Of a stretch of 64,000 nt of DNA, positions 18,024 to 28,115 are shown one piece after another (position 1 is the first letter of the stretch; each line of letters opens with the position of its first letter). Below the pieces are notes generated by a model. That model was not told the origin of the DNA, made no database searches, and saw only the letters and a program-made list of their open reading frames with translations. Source of the stretch: Catellatospora coxensis (GTDB lineage Bacteria; Actinomycetota; Actinomycetes; Mycobacteriales; Micromonosporaceae); the NCBI RefSeq assembly GCF_016862635.1, contig NZ_BONI01000024.1, forward strand, positions 1 to 64,000, given 5' to 3'. Position numbers and translations under genes: made by a program.

Positions 18024-18059
18024 GGGACCTCGGCACGGTGCCACAGGACTTCGGTCCCT
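18024..18059. promoter_or_regulatory. Two DosR-box-like sites before the acs-pdh operon
   Basis: AGGACTTCGGTCCCT (18045-18059) contains GGAC-TTCG-GTCC, the same spacing as the mycobacterial DosR box. GGGACCTCGGCAC (18024-18036) is a second, weaker copy. They suggest that the five-enzyme operon beginning near 18075-18117 is part of the dormancy regulon. Confidence 0.6.
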
Positions 18060-18074
18060 AGCCGCAATGGCGGG

Positions 18075-19850
18075 GTGAGAGCGACGGTCGGAGAACGGGG
18101 GGTGACCGTGAAGACCATGTCAGCGACCGTCGTACGGTATGACCGGTTGCGGGAGCAGTTCAGCTGGGCCGCGGAACGCCGGGCACTGGCTGGCTTGCCC
18201 GACGGCGGGGTGAACATCGGCTACGAGTCGGTCGACCGCCACGTGCTCGCCGGAGCGGGGGACCGGACGGCGCTGCGTTGCGTGTCCCGCGACGGCGTCG
18301 TCGACGTCAGCTACGGCCAGCTGCTGACGCGCACGAGCAGGTTCGCCAACCTGCTCACCCACCTGGGCGTCAGCCGTGGCGAGCGGGTGTTCTCGCTGCT
18401 GGGCCGCGTGCCGGAGCTGTACGTGACGGCGCTGGGAACACTGCGGCACGCCGGCGCCTACTCGCCGCTGTTCGCCGCGTTCGGCCCGGAACCGGTCCGG
18501 GAGCGCCTGGCGCGCGGGGACGCCGCCGTGCTCGTGACCACGCCGGAGTTGTACGAGTGCAGGGTGGCGCCGATCCGAGATCAGCTGCCCATGCTGCGCC
18601 ACGTCCTGGTGACCGGGGAGGACCCGCCGCCAGGCGCCCTCAGCCTCGATGTCGAGCTGTCGTACATGAGCGATGCGTTCGAGGTGCCCCCGACCGATCC
18701 GCAGGAGATCGCACTTCTGCACTTCAGCAGCGGCACGACCGGCCGGCCGAAAGGCGCCGTGCACGTGCACGAGGCGGTCGTGGCGCACCGCGCGACCGCG
18801 CAGCTGGCCCTCGACCTGCGCGCCGACGACGTGTTCTGGTGCACCGCAGACCCGGGCTGGGTGACCGGCACGTCGTACGGGATCGTCGCTCCGCTGGCGC
18901 TCGGTGCCACGGTGCTGGTCGACGCGGAGGAGTTCGACGCCCGCCGCTGGTATGCGCGGCTGGCCGAACACCGGGTGAGCGTCTGGTACACCGCGCCGAC
19001 GGCACTGCGCATGCTGATGCGCCATCCGGCGAGCCTGCCTGCTTCGTTCGACCTGTCCGCGCTGCGGCACATCGCATCGGTGGGCGAGCCCCTCAACCCC
19101 GAGGTGGTGACCTGGGGCGCGCAGGTGCTGGGCCATCCGGTGTACGACAACTGGTGGCAGACCGAGACCGGCGCGATCATGATCGGCAACATGCCCGGCG
19201 TCGAGATCCGGCCCGGGTCGATGGGTCTGCCCATGCCCGGCGTCGAGGCCGGCCTCGCGGTGCAGGGCGAGGACGGGCGGGCCCGGGTCACGCCCGTCTC
19301 GGGCGTCGAGCTGGTGACACGACCGGACACGGTCGGTGAGATCGTGCTGCGCCGGGGCTGGCCGTCGATGTTCCGCGGCTACCTGCACGAACCGGAGCGC
19401 TACGCGCACAGCTTCGCCGGGGACTGGTACCTCACCGGCGATCTGGCACGCCGCGACGCCGACGGCTACTTCTGGTTCGTCGGACGCGCCGACGACGTGA
19501 TCAAGTCTGCGGGTCACCTGATCGGCCCGTTCGAGGTCGAGAGCGTGCTCATGGTGCACCCGGCCGTCGCCGAGGCCGGAGTCATCGGCAGACCCGACCC
19601 GGTCGCCGGTGAGATCGTCAAGGCGTTCGTATCGATCCGGCCAGGCGTCGAAGCCACCGACGAGCTGCGCCTGGAGCTGCTCGGCTTCGCGCGGCGCCGG
19701 CTGGGCGCCGTGGCGCCCAGGGAGATCGCCTTCGACGACAGCCTGCCGCACACCCGCAGCGGCAAGGTGATGCGACGGCTGCTGAAGGCACGCGAACTCG
19801 GCCTGCCCGAAGGTGACCTGTCCACGCTGGAGACGGGGGAGCGGCGGTGA
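18075..19850 (+). CDS. AMP-forming acyl-CoA synthetase (acetyl-CoA synthetase-like)
   Basis: A 591-aa ANL-superfamily enzyme. Motifs in order: [16 protein letters not shown] (phosphate loop), [29 protein letters not shown] with [18 protein letters not shown], and [13 protein letters not shown] with the catalytic lysine. It activates a short carboxylic acid, most likely acetate or propionate, to its CoA thioester with ATP going to AMP and PPi. The start is uncertain: GTG 18075 gives the longest frame, but GTG 18102 and ATG 18117 fit better if the DosR-like site at 18045 activates transcription. First gene of an operon; its stop overlaps the E1-alpha start (GTGA). Confidence 0.88.
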   Translation: MRATVGERGVTVKTMSATVVRYDRLREQFSWAAERRALAGLPDGGVNIGYESVDRHVLAGAGDRTALRCVSRDGVVDVSYGQLLTRTSRFANLLTHLGVSRGERVFSLLGRVPELYVTALGTLRHAGAYSPLFAAFGPEPVRERLARGDAAVLVTTPELYECRVAPIRDQLPMLRHVLVTGEDPPPGALSLDVELSYMSDAFEVPPTDPQEIALLHFSSGTTGRPKGAVHVHEAVVAHRATAQLALDLRADDVFWCTADPGWVTGTSYGIVAPLALGATVLVDAEEFDARRWYARLAEHRVSVWYTAPTALRMLMRHPASLPASFDLSALRHIASVGEPLNPEVVTWGAQVLGHPVYDNWWQTETGAIMIGNMPGVEIRPGSMGLPMPGVEAGLAVQGEDGRARVTPVSGVELVTRPDTVGEIVLRRGWPSMFRGYLHEPERYAHSFAGDWYLTGDLARRDADGYFWFVGRADDVIKSAGHLIGPFEVESVLMVHPAVAEAGVIGRPDPVAGEIVKAFVSIRPGVEATDELRLELLGFARRRLGAVAPREIAFDDSLPHTRSGKVMRRLLKARELGLPEGDLSTLETGERR

Positions 19851-20863
19851 AGACCGCGACGGCTGGAGCGCGCCCGGCGGCCGCCGGACGGGCGGGTCCT
19901 GCGCACCGGCGTGATCTGCTGCGCCAGATGCTGCGTATCCGCCGGTTCGAGGAGCGGTGCGTCGAGCTGTACAGCGCGACGAAGATCCGCGGGTTCCTGC
20001 ACCTGTACATCGGCGAGGAGGCCGTCGCGGCCGGGGTGATGGCCGCCCTCGAACCGGCCGACGCGGTCGTGTCGACCTACCGCGAGCACGGCCACGCCCT
20101 GGCCCGGGGCGTGCCCATGGACGCGATCATGGCCGAGATGTACGGCAAAGCCACCGGGTGCAGCCGCGGCCGCGGCGGCTCCATGCACCTGTTCGACCGG
20201 GCGACCAACTTCCACGGCGGCAGCGCCATCGTCGGCGGCGGGCTGCCCCTGGCCGTCGGACTGGCCCTGGCCGACCGGATGGCCGGCCGCAGCCGGGTGA
20301 CGGCCTGCTTCTTCGGCGACGGCGCGGTCGCCGAGGGCGAATTCCACGAATGCCTCAACCTCGCCGCCCTGTGGCACCTGCCGGTGCTGTTCCTGTGCGA
20401 GAACAACCTCTACGCCATGGGCACCCGCATCGACCGCGCCCAGGCCAACACCGACCTGGCAGCCCGCGCCGCGACATACGGCATGACCGCCCACGCCGTC
20501 GACGGCATGGACGCCCTCGAGGTGGAGAAGGCCGCACGCCGAGCGGCCGCTGCGGTGCGCGCCACAGGCAGCCCGTACTTCCTGGAGCTGCGCACCTACC
20601 GGTTCCGGGCCCACTCCATGTACGACCCGGACCGCTACCGGGACAAGGCGGAGATCGCCCGCTGGCAGCAGCGCGATCCGATCGACACCCTCGCCCGGCG
20701 GATGATCTCCGACGGCGAACTCGACGAACCCGGGCTGGCGCAGCTGAACGCCGACGTCGAAGCCGAGGTGGCCGCCTCCGTCACCGCCGCGGAGCAGGCA
20801 CCGGTCGAGCCGGTGGACCAGCTCACCCGCTTCGTCTACGCAGACAACGAAGGCCTCCCATGA
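19847..20863 (+). CDS. pdhA: Thiamine-diphosphate dehydrogenase E1 alpha subunit (pyruvate/acetoin type)
   Basis: A 338-aa E1-alpha: [11 protein letters not shown] at the N-terminus, [35 protein letters not shown], and [26 protein letters not shown] holding the TPP/Mg site (GDG...N). The C-terminus has the [11 protein letters not shown] phosphorylation-loop-like segment. With E1-beta and E2 from the same operon it would decarboxylate pyruvate (or acetoin, or a branched 2-oxo acid) to an acyl-CoA. GTG start overlapping the previous stop; the stop overlaps the next start (ATGA). Confidence 0.87.
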   Translation: MKTATAGARPAAAGRAGPAHRRDLLRQMLRIRRFEERCVELYSATKIRGFLHLYIGEEAVAAGVMAALEPADAVVSTYREHGHALARGVPMDAIMAEMYGKATGCSRGRGGSMHLFDRATNFHGGSAIVGGGLPLAVGLALADRMAGRSRVTACFFGDGAVAEGEFHECLNLAALWHLPVLFLCENNLYAMGTRIDRAQANTDLAARAATYGMTAHAVDGMDALEVEKAARRAAAAVRATGSPYFLELRTYRFRAHSMYDPDRYRDKAEIARWQQRDPIDTLARRMISDGELDEPGLAQLNADVEAEVAASVTAAEQAPVEPVDQLTRFVYADNEGLP

Positions 20864-21855
20864 CCCCGGCGACTGCCACCGCGCAGGCGGAGCTCACCTA
20901 CCGCGAGGCGGTCCGGGAGGCGATACGCGACGCGATGCGCCGTGACGAGCGCGTGTTCCTGATGGGCGAGGACGTCGGCCAGTACGGCGGGGCGTTCGGG
21001 GTGAGCCTGGGCCTGCTGGAGGAGTTCGGCGCCGACCGCATCCGCGACACACCGCTGTCGGAGTCCGCGTTCGTCGGCGCGGGCATCGGCGCCGCCATGG
21101 GCGGCATGCGGCCCATCGTCGAGATCATGACCGTGAACTTCAGCCTGCTCGCCCTCGACCAGATCCTCAACAACGCCGCGACGCTGCTGCACATGTCCGG
21201 CGGGCAGTTCGGCGCACCGCTGGTCATCCGCATGACCACCGGCGGCGGCCGGCAACTGGCCGCACAGCACTCGCACAGCCTGGAAGGCTGGTACGCGCAC
21301 ATCCCCGGGCTGCGGATCCTCTCCCCGGCCACCGTCGCCGACGCCCGCGGCATGCTCTGGCCCGCACTGCGCTGCCCCGACCCGGTCCTCATCTTCGAAC
21401 ACGGCAGCCTCTACAACGCCACCGGCTCGCCGGCCGGGCACGACAGCGCCGACATCACCACCGCGGCGATCCGCCGCACCGGCTCCGACGTGACGATCGT
21501 GGCCTACGGCGGCACCCTGGGCACCGCCCTGACCGCCGCGGACCGGCTCGCCGAGCAGAGCATCAGCGCCGACGTCATCGACCTGCGGGTTCTGCGTCCG
21601 CTCGACGACGCGACGATCATGGAGTCGGTGCGCCGCACCCACCGGGCGGTGGTCGTCGACGAGGGCTGGCGCAGCGGCAGCCTCTCCGCCGAGATCGCCG
21701 CCCGCATCACCGAGCAGGCCTTCTACGACCTCGACGCCCCGGTGGGACGGGTCTGCTCCGCCGAGGTGCCGATGCCGTACGCCGCCCACCTCGAACAGGC
21801 GGCCCTGCCGCAGCCCGGCGCAGTGGTCGACGCGGTCCGGGCGGTGGTCGCGTGA
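20860..21855 (+). CDS. pdhB: Thiamine-diphosphate dehydrogenase E1 beta subunit
   Basis: A 331-aa transketolase-like beta subunit: [56 protein letters not shown], and a C-terminal transketolase domain with [14 protein letters not shown] and [10 protein letters not shown]. It pairs with the E1-alpha subunit to form the alpha2beta2 E1. ATG 20860 overlaps the upstream stop (ATGA), and its own stop overlaps the GTG of the E2 gene, showing tight translational coupling. Confidence 0.88.
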   Translation: MTPATATAQAELTYREAVREAIRDAMRRDERVFLMGEDVGQYGGAFGVSLGLLEEFGADRIRDTPLSESAFVGAGIGAAMGGMRPIVEIMTVNFSLLALDQILNNAATLLHMSGGQFGAPLVIRMTTGGGRQLAAQHSHSLEGWYAHIPGLRILSPATVADARGMLWPALRCPDPVLIFEHGSLYNATGSPAGHDSADITTAAIRRTGSDVTIVAYGGTLGTALTAADRLAEQSISADVIDLRVLRPLDDATIMESVRRTHRAVVVDEGWRSGSLSAEIAARITEQAFYDLDAPVGRVCSAEVPMPYAAHLEQAALPQPGAVVDAVRAVVA

Positions 21856-23150
21856 AGTCGGAGTTCCGCATGCCGTCGCTGGGCGCCGACATGGACCACG
21901 GCACCCTCGTCGAGTGGCTGGTGCATCCCGGCCAGCAGGTGCGCAGGGGCGACGTCGTCGCCGTGGTCGACACCGCCAAGGCCAACGTCGAAGTGGAGTG
22001 CTTCACCAGCGGCGTCGTCGACCAGCTGCTCGTCGAGCCGGGCGTCCGGGTGCCGGTCGGCGCCGTGCTCGCCACGATCACCACCGGCGGACCGGAGCCG
22101 GAACCGGCCCCGGCCGCCCCGCAGCCCGCACCCACAGCACCTGCCACCGCAGCCGTCCGGTCGCCGGTCACCTCACCCCTGGTACGCCGCCTGGCGGACG
22201 CCGCACACGTCGACCTGGGCACCGTGCACGGCACCGGGCCCGGCGGACGCGTCACCCACGCGGACGTCCGAGCGGCTTCATCAACGACGGAGAGGACCCC
22301 GGCGGCCGTCGCCGCGGTCCGCATCCGGTCCTCACCACTTGCCCGCAAGCTGGCGCAGGAGCTCGGTGTGCCGCTGACCGGCATCGCCGGGTCGGGCCCT
22401 GGTGGAGCGGTACGCGCCGCCGACGTGACGGCCACGGCCGCGGCGCTCACGGCCGCTCCGGCACCTGCCGAGACGGCTGATCGCACCATGGCGATCCGGG
22501 CGCAGATCGCGACGTCGATGGCCCGCGCCAAGCGCGAGATACCGCACTACTACCTCGCCCAGACGATCGACCTCGAGGCCGCGCTGCGCCGGCTGCGGGA
22601 GCACAATCGCACCGTGCCCGTGGCCGAGCGCGTCCTGCCCGCCGCGCTTCTGCTCAAAGCCGCCGCCATGGCCGTGAGCACGGTGCCCGACCTCAACGGC
22701 TTCCACACCGGCACGGCCTTCCACCGCAGCGCAGCCGTGCACCTGGGCGTGGCGATCTCGCTGCGCGAAGGCGGACTGGTGGCACCGGCCATCCACGACG
22801 CCGACAAGCTCACCGTGCCCGAACTCATGGCCGCACTCAAAGACCTGGTCGCGCGTACCCGCGCCGGGCGGCTGCGCGCCGCCGAACTCGCCGACCCCAC
22901 CATCACCGTGTCCAGCCTGGGCGAGCAGGGCGTCGACACCATCCATGGGGTCATCTACCCGCCGCAGGTGGCCCTCGTCGGGTTCGGCGCGATCCGCGAC
23001 CGGCCCTGCGCCGTCGACGGGCTCCTGGGCGTACACCCGACGGTCACTGCCAGTCTTGCAGCAGATCACCGGGTCACCGACGGGATCAGCGGCGCCCGCT
23101 ACCTGCTTGCCGTCGAACGCCTGCTCAACCAGCCGGATAAGCTGCTGTGA
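21852..23150 (+). CDS. pdhC: Dihydrolipoamide acyltransferase (E2) with two E3-binding domains
   Basis: A 432-aa E2: one lipoyl domain (residues 1-80, lipoyl Lys43 in [11 protein letters not shown]), a Pro/Ala-rich linker, two consecutive peripheral-subunit-binding domains ([20 protein letters not shown] and [20 protein letters not shown], each ending in GPGG-V-AADV-like sequence), and the acyltransferase core with HRVTDG (His406). Most E2 chains carry one such binding domain, so the duplication is unusual. No E3 (dihydrolipoamide dehydrogenase) gene is in the operon, so it must be shared from elsewhere. Last gene of the operon. Confidence 0.88.
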   Translation: MKSEFRMPSLGADMDHGTLVEWLVHPGQQVRRGDVVAVVDTAKANVEVECFTSGVVDQLLVEPGVRVPVGAVLATITTGGPEPEPAPAAPQPAPTAPATAAVRSPVTSPLVRRLADAAHVDLGTVHGTGPGGRVTHADVRAASSTTERTPAAVAAVRIRSSPLARKLAQELGVPLTGIAGSGPGGAVRAADVTATAAALTAAPAPAETADRTMAIRAQIATSMARAKREIPHYYLAQTIDLEAALRRLREHNRTVPVAERVLPAALLLKAAAMAVSTVPDLNGFHTGTAFHRSAAVHLGVAISLREGGLVAPAIHDADKLTVPELMAALKDLVARTRAGRLRAAELADPTITVSSLGEQGVDTIHGVIYPPQVALVGFGAIRDRPCAVDGLLGVHPTVTASLAADHRVTDGISGARYLLAVERLLNQPDKLL

Positions 23151-23192
23151 CCCAGGTTAGCGGGCACTCGTGCACCGAAGTGGCCCCGCCCG

Positions 23193-23369
23193 TCAACCCC
23201 TGCCGATGTCCGCCGGCTTCTCGCTGTGCACGATGGCGAAGGCGTTCGCGAGCGCCTCGAGGTGCTCCGGGGAGTATCGCTCATCGTCGAGAGCAGTCTT
23301 GATCTTCTTGAGGATCAAAACCTCGACGTCCCGCTGCAACCCGAAGAACTCCTCGTCGGTCATGGCCAT
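23193..23369 (-). CDS. Small conserved hypothetical protein (58 aa)
   Basis: A 58-aa acidic helical protein beginning MAMTDEEFFGLQRDVEVL. No domain recognised. The ATG at 23369 is preceded by a GAGGG stretch at a workable distance; an open frame continues upstream to 23432. Codon use is coding-like, unlike the flanks. It sits alone between the E2 gene and the sulfatase, on the opposite strand. Confidence 0.55.
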   Translation of the reverse strand: MAMTDEEFFGLQRDVEVLILKKIKTALDDERYSPEHLEALANAFAIVHSEKPADIGRG

Positions 23370-23532
23370 GACAACCACGCCCTCCCTGGCAGTGAACATC
23401 CAAGCCCGTGCACGGACGGGGCTACCAGCCATCCTATGGCCGGAATCGGCTCACTGGACCGGAAACATCCGGTAGGCACGGCCCCGGGTTACCTATCGTG
23501 GAAGACGGGCCGATCAGCCGGAGGTGGTGACG

Positions 23533-25899
23533 ATGGGCGAGCCCGTCAGCCGGGATGTGCTGCCGATTCCGCATGTCGACCGTCCAGGTCTGACGACCTA
23601 CGACGCCAAGGATCCCGACACGTCGTACCCGCCGATCGAACCGCTTCTGCCGCCGCGGCAGGCCCCGAACGTTCTGGTCATGTTGATCGACGACTGCGGC
23701 TTCGGTGCGTCCAGCGCGTTCGGCGGTCCGATCAGCACGCCGACGTTCGATCGCCTGGCGGCAGGCGGGCTGCGTTACACCCGGTTTCACACCACCGCCC
23801 TGTGCTCGCCGACGCGGGCGGCCCTGCTCAGCGGAGGCAATCACCACTCGGTCGGGATGGGTGGGGTCACCGAGATGGCTACGTCCGCGCCCGGGTACAG
23901 CTCCGTGCGGCCCAATACCAAGGCGCCGCTGCCGGAGATCCTGAAGCTGAACGGCTACTCGACCGCGCAGTTCGGCAAGTGCCACGAGGTGCCGGTCTGG
24001 CAGACCAGCCCGATGGGACCGTTCGACGCCTGGCCCAGCGCCGGCGGCGGGTTTGAGTACTTCTACGGGTTCATCGGCGGTGAGACCAACCAGTACGCCC
24101 CGTCGATCTACCGGAACACCGTGCCGGTGGAGCCGCCACGGACTCCGGAGCAGGGCTACCACTTCACCGAGGACATGACCGACCAGGCCATCGCGTGGGT
24201 GGGCCAGCAGAAGGCGCTGATGGGCGCCAAACCGTTCTTCGTCTACTGGGCGCCTGGTGCCACGCACGCGCCGCACCATGTTCCGGCGCAGTGGTCGGAC
24301 AGGTATCGGGGCCGGTTCGACGACGGCTGGGACAGGCTGCGCGAGCGCACCTTCGCCAGGCAGAAGGAGATAGGTGTCGTCCCGACCGACGCGCAGCTGA
24401 CCGTTCGCCCTGCCGAGATTCCGGCCTGGGCGGACATGCCCGACGACCTCAAACCCGTGCTGGCGCGGCAGATGGAGGTCTACGCCGGGTTCCTGGAGCA
24501 CACCGACCACCACGCGGGCCGGCTCATCGACGCGCTGGCCGACCTCGGGGTCCTGGACGACACTCTGATCTACTGCATCATCGGCGACAACGGCGCGTCG
24601 GCCGAGGGCACCCTGCACGGCACCTTCAACGAGCACATCATCCTCAACGGCATCGAGGGCCTGGAAACCGCCGAGTTCATGGCGTCCCGTATCGGCGACT
24701 TCGGCACGCCCAGGGCGTACAACCACTACGCCGTGGGCTGGGCGCATGCGATGGACACTCCGTACCAGTGGACCAAGCAGGTCGCCTCGCACTGGGGCGG
24801 CACCCGCAACGGCACGATCGTGCACTGGCCCGCTGGGATTACGGCCCGCGGCGAGCTGCGCCACCAGTTTCACCACGTGATCGACGTGGCGCCGACGGTG
24901 CTGGAGGCGGCGGGGCTGCCGCAGCCGAGCTTCGTCCACGGGGTGCAGCAGGCCGCGATGGAGGGCGTGTCGATGGCGTACTCCTTCGACGACCCGGGCG
25001 CCGATGAGCGGCACGAGACCCAGTATTTCGAGATGTTCGTCAACCGGGGGATCTACCACAAGGGCTGGACGGCGGTCACCCGGCATTCGGTGCCGTGGTC
25101 GTTCGTCCAGGGGCGACTGCCCGCCTACGACGACGACGCGTGGGAACTGTACGGACCCGACGATTGGACCCAGGCCCGCGACCTGGCCGCCGAGCAGCCC
25201 GAGAAGCTGCGGCAACTGCAGCGGCTGTTCCTTGTCGAGGCCGCCAAGTACCAGGTGCTGCCGCTGGACGACCGCCGACCCGACCGATTCAACGCCGACC
25301 TGGCCGGCCGGCCGACCCTGATCCGCGGCGACAGGCAGCTGATCTACGGCGGCATGGGCCGGCTGAGCGAGAACTCGGTGATCATCGTCAAGAACAAGTC
25401 GCACGCGGTCACCGCGCAGGTCACTGTTCCACAAGACGGGGCCCAGGGCGTCGTCGTGGCGCAGGGCGGCGCGTTCGGCGGCTGGTCGCTGTACGCCAAA
25501 GACGGCAGACCTGCGTACTGCTACAACCTCTTCGGCCTCAAGACGTTCATCGTGGTCGGCTCCGAGCCCATCCCGGCGGGTGATCACCAGGTAAGGATGG
25601 AGTTCGTCTACGACGGCGGCGGCCTCGGCAAGGGCGGCACCGTCATGCTCTACCTGGACGGCGTCCAGGTCGGCGCGGGCCGGGTCGACGCCACCGTGCC
25701 GATGGTGTTCTCCGCCGACGAGACCACCGACATCGGCAATGACACGGCAACCATGGTCAGCCCGGACTACGGCCCCCACGAGGCCGCGTTCACCGGGCGG
25801 GTCCACTGGGTCGAGATCACTCTCGGCCAGGATGCCGAAGATGCAGACCACCTGATCAACCCCGACGAACGGTTCAAGATCGCTATGGTCCGGCAGTAG
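23533..25899 (+). CDS. Arylsulfatase family protein
   Basis: A 788-aa type I sulfatase: VLMLIDDCGFGASSAFGG (metal-binding Asp pair), CSPTRAALLSGG, the formylglycine consensus C-x-P-x-R with Cys91 as the residue to be modified, then KCHE, THAPHHVP and DNGASAEG metal and active-site motifs. The C-terminal 150 residues form a beta-rich tail. No signal peptide is visible, so it may be cytosolic or exported another way. It would hydrolyse an organic sulfate ester; the substrate is unknown. GGAGG (23519-23523) lies 9 nt before ATG 23533. TATCGT near 23493 is a possible -10. Confidence 0.88.
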   Translation: MGEPVSRDVLPIPHVDRPGLTTYDAKDPDTSYPPIEPLLPPRQAPNVLVMLIDDCGFGASSAFGGPISTPTFDRLAAGGLRYTRFHTTALCSPTRAALLSGGNHHSVGMGGVTEMATSAPGYSSVRPNTKAPLPEILKLNGYSTAQFGKCHEVPVWQTSPMGPFDAWPSAGGGFEYFYGFIGGETNQYAPSIYRNTVPVEPPRTPEQGYHFTEDMTDQAIAWVGQQKALMGAKPFFVYWAPGATHAPHHVPAQWSDRYRGRFDDGWDRLRERTFARQKEIGVVPTDAQLTVRPAEIPAWADMPDDLKPVLARQMEVYAGFLEHTDHHAGRLIDALADLGVLDDTLIYCIIGDNGASAEGTLHGTFNEHIILNGIEGLETAEFMASRIGDFGTPRAYNHYAVGWAHAMDTPYQWTKQVASHWGGTRNGTIVHWPAGITARGELRHQFHHVIDVAPTVLEAAGLPQPSFVHGVQQAAMEGVSMAYSFDDPGADERHETQYFEMFVNRGIYHKGWTAVTRHSVPWSFVQGRLPAYDDDAWELYGPDDWTQARDLAAEQPEKLRQLQRLFLVEAAKYQVLPLDDRRPDRFNADLAGRPTLIRGDRQLIYGGMGRLSENSVIIVKNKSHAVTAQVTVPQDGAQGVVVAQGGAFGGWSLYAKDGRPAYCYNLFGLKTFIVVGSEPIPAGDHQVRMEFVYDGGGLGKGGTVMLYLDGVQVGAGRVDATVPMVFSADETTDIGNDTATMVSPDYGPHEAAFTGRVHWVEITLGQDAEDADHLINPDERFKIAMVRQ

Positions 25900-25997
25900 T
25901 CCGCCGAACCGACAAGCCCACTACTGTCCGGGCTGGGGTACGCGCGAGCCTCGCGGCGGGCCGTGATTGCCTGAGCGGCCGACCGTGTGGTGCCCGC

Positions 25998-27011
25998 TCA
26001 GCGGTCCGGGGGCGGTTCCTGGATCGGCAGGGACGCCCGCAGCGTGCGGGATGCCTGCATCTGCGCCGCGATACCCGAGGCCTCTAGTGCCTCCGTGAGC
26101 CGTCGGCGCATCTCGCGCTGAAGGTCCCACTGCCGGTCGGTGGAGGTCTTGCAGACAGTGCGGATCACCGCGCCGTCGACACTGATGTTCTCCACGCCTA
26201 GCACCTGCGGTGATTCGAGAAAGTATCCGGAGTACTGCGGATCGTGGGCGAACGCGTCCACAGCCCGGCGCAGCACGGCGGTGGCCTTGTCGACACCGAC
26301 GAACCCGATCGGCACGTCGATCATGACCGTGGCCCAGCCCTGACTCTTGTTGCCGACACGGATGATCTCACCGTTGCGGACGTGCCACAGCACGCCGTGG
26401 ATGTCGCGGATGCTGACGATGCGCAGGCCGACCGTCTCCACCACGCCGAGGGCCTCGCCGGTGTCGATGGTGTCGCCGACGCCGTACTGGTCTTCCAGGA
26501 GCATGAACATCCCGGCGATCAGATCCTTGACCAGCGACTGGGCGCCGAAACCCAGCGCCACGCCGGCTACGCCGAGACTCGCGAGAAGGGGCCCGACGTT
26601 GATCTCCAGCTCGCTGAGCACGATCAGGAATGCGAGGGAGAAAACCGTTGCGGTGACCACGCTTTTGAGCACCGATCCCAGTGCCTCGGCCCGCTGGCTG
26701 CGGCGGTCGGCGAAAACCGTGGTGGCTGTGGCGACCGAGGTGGGGACCTTCTCGCGGATGGGTCGCAGGAGCGTTTTGCCCTTCACCGTGCGGTCGACGA
26801 ACCGGTCGATGCCGTGGTTCAGCAGCGCCCGGACGATCATCGCGCCGAGGATGATGAGGAGGATGCGGACCGGCTTGACCAGCAGGTAGTAGCCGCCCTC
26901 GGCGAGCCAGCCGGATCCGGTGAGGTCGTACAGGAACTTGCAGGTCCTGTCTGCCAGGCAGTCGGCGTTCGGAAGCGGCGGCTCGGGCGCCGGTTGTGCG
27001 CTCAGCGGCAT
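25998..27011 (-). CDS. MscS-type mechanosensitive channel
   Basis: A 337-aa membrane protein: an N-terminal region with two hydrophobic segments (LLVKPVRILLIILGAMIV and SVVTATVFSLAFLIVLSEL), then the MscS pore helix LLASLGVAGVALGFGAQSLV and the beta domain (MFMLLEDQYGVGDTI, VETVGLRIVSIRD), ending in an alpha/beta cytoplasmic domain. It should act as an osmotic safety valve in the plasma membrane. An open frame runs up to 27128, but ATG 27011 is preceded by GAGGTG and starts the plausible N-terminus. Convergent with the sulfatase. Confidence 0.88.
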   Translation of the reverse strand: MPLSAQPAPEPPLPNADCLADRTCKFLYDLTGSGWLAEGGYYLLVKPVRILLIILGAMIVRALLNHGIDRFVDRTVKGKTLLRPIREKVPTSVATATTVFADRRSQRAEALGSVLKSVVTATVFSLAFLIVLSELEINVGPLLASLGVAGVALGFGAQSLVKDLIAGMFMLLEDQYGVGDTIDTGEALGVVETVGLRIVSIRDIHGVLWHVRNGEIIRVGNKSQGWATVMIDVPIGFVGVDKATAVLRRAVDAFAHDPQYSGYFLESPQVLGVENISVDGAVIRTVCKTSTDRQWDLQREMRRRLTEALEASGIAAQMQASRTLRASLPIQEPPPDR

Positions 27012-27111
27012 GGCGGCGTGGTCACCTCGTCGGTCGTGGAGCGGCCGCGGCCAAGAACCGACATCGCAACTGCTGCTGAGTCGGCGCAGCTCGGCTGAGA
27101 ATGGAGCCACT

Positions 27112-27126
27112 GCCGATTTTATCGGC
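27112..27126. promoter_or_regulatory. Perfect inverted repeat upstream of mscS
   Basis: GCCGAT-TTT-ATCGGC is a perfect 6-bp inverted repeat with a 3-nt centre, about 100 bp before the mscS start. It could be an operator or a small hairpin in the leader. Nothing else was recognised in 27127-27268. Confidence 0.3.
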
Positions 27127-27268
27127 ATACACGAGGCCTATTCCGCCTGATCACCACAAAGCCTGTGTGGCATTTCACGGTTCAGAGCGGGCCGTGTCCT
27201 CGGCGGCATTCGGTGACGATTCGCCCTGCGGGTTGCTACACCGCTGACCCGTTATATCTCCTGTGTGG

Positions 27269-27478
27269 TCATCGCGCGGGGACCATGGGAAGTTCGGTGG
27301 TGGCGTGCAGCAGAGCCAGCACGGTGCTGTTGTGTTCGTGCGCTCGGGTGCTGGCCAGGGCCACGGTGCACGGCAGCAGGCGCCCGCACGTGCACAGGCT
27401 GCGTCCTGCGGGCTGGTGCTCCGACATCAGGAACGTCGCCGCGGCCAGTTGCCTTCGTGCCGACTCCGTTGGTTGCAC
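27269..27478 (-). CDS. Small Cys-motif protein (69 aa)
   Basis: A 69-aa protein with SLCTCGRLLPC near residue 30, a C-x-C-x5-C pattern found in many small actinobacterial zinc-ribbon-like hypotheticals. The GTG start at 27478 lies 6 nt after GAGGAGG, a near-perfect ribosome-binding site that decides the start. The downstream half contains NSTVLALLHATTELPMV. No function can be assigned. It lies just downstream of, and on the same strand as, the winged-helix regulator. Confidence 0.55.
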   Translation of the reverse strand: MQPTESARRQLAAATFLMSEHQPAGRSLCTCGRLLPCTVALASTRAHEHNSTVLALLHATTELPMVPAR

Positions 27479-27608
27479 CGATTGCCTCCTCGCGCGTCCC
27501 TTCGCAGCCGAACCCTGCGAGAGACTCACCCACTGCCATCGCTGGTGTACACATCGTATCGACCGCGGTGACGTGGGCTTGTTTCCGCGAAGTGAATGAT
27601 TGCGCTCA

Positions 27609-27983
27609 TCACCTCTGCGGCCTACTTGGCTGTGGGGGCTGCGCGGCTTGCTCGGGTTCCGGTTCTCTGCGCGCCGGGCGTTCGGCGCGGGGCGCGGCGA
27701 GCAGGGCGATGAGGGCGCCGATGCGGTGGTCGGCCTCGGCCGGGTGGCGGAACGGTCCGTCCGGGTCGATGGTGTAGTGGTTGCGCCGTCCGACGCGGTG
27801 GCGGACCAGGTAGCCCGCGGTCTCCAGGTCCAGGACGATCGCCTGGCAGGCCCGCTCGGTGATGCCGACCTCGACCGCCACATCGCGCAGCCGGGCGTCG
27901 GGTTGCCTGGCGAGGGCCAGCAGGACATGGGCGTGGTTGGTCAGGAACGTCCAGGTCCTGCTGCCGGAAGCCGTCTGGGCCAT
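27609..27983 (-). CDS. Winged-helix transcriptional regulator (MarR/ArsR-like)
   Basis: A 124-aa DNA-binding protein. Residues about 12-80 give a winged helix: HAHVLLALARQPDARLRDVA, VGITERACQAIVLDLETAG (recognition helix) and the wing YLVRHRVGRRNHYTID. The remainder is an Ala/Pro/Arg-rich tail. ATG 27983 is preferred over the GTG two codons upstream. Targets are not evident; candidates are the neighbouring small Cys-motif gene and terC. Confidence 0.75.
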   Translation of the reverse strand: MAQTASGSRTWTFLTNHAHVLLALARQPDARLRDVAVEVGITERACQAIVLDLETAGYLVRHRVGRRNHYTIDPDGPFRHPAEADHRIGALIALLAAPRAERPARREPEPEQAAQPPQPSRPQR

Positions 27984-28115
27984 GCGCACATTCTACGAGC
28001 GCGGATTCGCGTACTCCACATCGCAATTTCCATGACCGAACGCTCGGCGGTCCCCGCAACCGTTCCGGGCGGCGTTTGCCCGGCCTTGGCCAGGCAGCGG
28101 CTGCGGGCGGGGACG

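Noticed and set aside
23434-25851. Long minus-strand frame opposite the sulfatase
   Set aside because: The plus strand has complete sulfatase motifs; the antisense translation is typical shadow sequence.
27278-27294. GGGGACCATGGGAAGT as a DosR-like box
   Set aside because: It lies at the 3' end of the small Cys-motif gene with no promoter or start codon placed to use it, and the right half-site is missing.
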